DNA of 6,292 nucleotides from Methanomassiliicoccales archaeon (GTDB lineage Archaea > Thermoplasmatota > Thermoplasmata > Sysuiplasmatales > Sysuiplasmataceae). The position numbers and the translations under genes are program-made. The DNA is taken from positions 1-6,292 of the forward strand of contig DAHXLZ010000010.1 in NCBI GenBank assembly GCA_027365715.1. Reading direction: 5' to 3'. Below the pieces are notes generated by a model. The model ran no database searches and was not told the origin of the DNA. It worked only from the letters and a program-made list of their open reading frames with translations. This document shows, piece by piece, positions 5,936 through 6,292 of this stretch. How positions within the stretch are numbered: position 1 is the first letter of the stretch; each line of letters opens with the position of its first letter.

Positions 5936-6292
5936 GAACTTCGGTTTTGGTTGCAGGAATTGTGATACTCATCGTCGGAGGAATTGTCGCCGGCGTGGGA
6001 CATGCCACACAGGGAATCCTCCTGGGCGGTATTGTTGTGTTGATAGTTGGAATAATAATAGCAGGCATAGGCGCAGCTTTGCGGTCCAGGTCCGGTATCA
6101 GGACAGTTTCCGGCGGCATGAGTGCGTCCTCTCATTCCATGCCTGCGTCCTCAGCACAGAGTAGCCAGGCTGGGGCCGATACGATGAGTTCAATGGTTGA
6201 AATGCTTGCAAAGGCACCCGAGGAGCAGAGACGTACGATGATAAAGTCCAGGCTGTCCACATTCGCACAGCAACAGGAAACCGAGAGGGCCG
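5932..6292 (+). CDS. Small membrane protein with two N-terminal helices (3' end beyond window)
   Basis: The frame is open from the ATG at 5932 to the right edge, 120 residues without a stop. Residues about 4-24 and 29-50 are Ile/Val/Gly-rich transmembrane helices joined by a very short turn (GHATQG), so they form a hairpin in the membrane. RSRSG at 51-55 gives a positive flank. A Ser/Ala/Met-rich linker runs to about 85, and the rest is a charged, probably helical segment with APEEQRR at 95-101 and a Gln/Glu-rich end. The start is supported by AAGGTGA six bases upstream. It is transcribed away from the radical SAM operon with a gap of 1.1 kb, so a shared role is not implied. I do not recognise a named family; a membrane-anchored scaffold or assembly factor would fit the shape but nothing proves it. 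Confidence 0.85.
   Translation, partial: MRTSVLVAGIVILIVGGIVAGVGHATQGILLGGIVVLIVGIIIAGIGAALRSRSGIRTVSGGMSASSHSMPASSAQSSQAGADTMSSMVEMLAKAPEEQRRTMIKSRLSTFAQQQETERA

Overview
The window looks archaeal. Arginine is encoded mostly by AGG/AGA in the convincing genes, strong Shine-Dalgarno (GGAGG-type) sites precede internal genes, and the first gene of the main cluster has no Shine-Dalgarno but an AT-rich block about 25 bases upstream, as expected for a leaderless archaeal transcript. Base composition is moderately GC-rich. A Thermoplasmata-like archaeon is my best guess, from overall style only, and I hold it weakly.

The left three quarters (about 1-4791) is a minus-strand cluster of three tandem, clearly paralogous radical SAM enzymes, in transcription order 4791-3112 (559 aa), 3096-1471 (541 aa) and 1295 to beyond the left edge (431 residues visible). 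Each has an N-terminal Rossmann-like region of the cobalamin-binding-domain type, a CxxxCxxC cluster motif for the [4Fe-4S]-SAM core, and (where visible) a C-terminal helical extension. None has the DxHxxG cobalamin-ligand motif. The first two genes are separated by about 15 bases. The second and third are joined by a 59-codon cysteine-rich small ORF (1474-1295) whose start overlaps the upstream stop (ATGA), whose stop overlaps the downstream start (TAATG), and which has its own strong ribosome-binding site. This small ORF between radical SAM genes is the most interesting item here: it could be a substrate peptide, a small accessory protein, or only a coupling spacer.

The region 4792-5931 is a divergent intergenic stretch of about 1.1 kb. 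Next to the radical SAM gene it holds an AT-rich putative core promoter carrying a perfect 7-3-7 inverted repeat and, further upstream, a perfect 6-3-6 inverted repeat. Its middle has no convincing gene, only a protein-like stretch on the minus strand (about 5100-5350) split between frames that may be a gene remnant. Its right part holds a good TATA-like box (5656-5663), an uncertain 82-codon ORF (5687-5935), and a hairpin that would pair with the ribosome-binding site of the next gene.

At the right edge (5932 onward, plus strand) begins a small membrane protein with two N-terminal transmembrane helices and a hydrophilic C-terminal part, cut by the window end.

The simplest model is one operon of radical SAM paralogues with diverged active-site motifs acting on related or successive substrates, possibly at the membrane because the C-terminal extensions are hydrophobic. 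The substrate cannot be read from the sequence.
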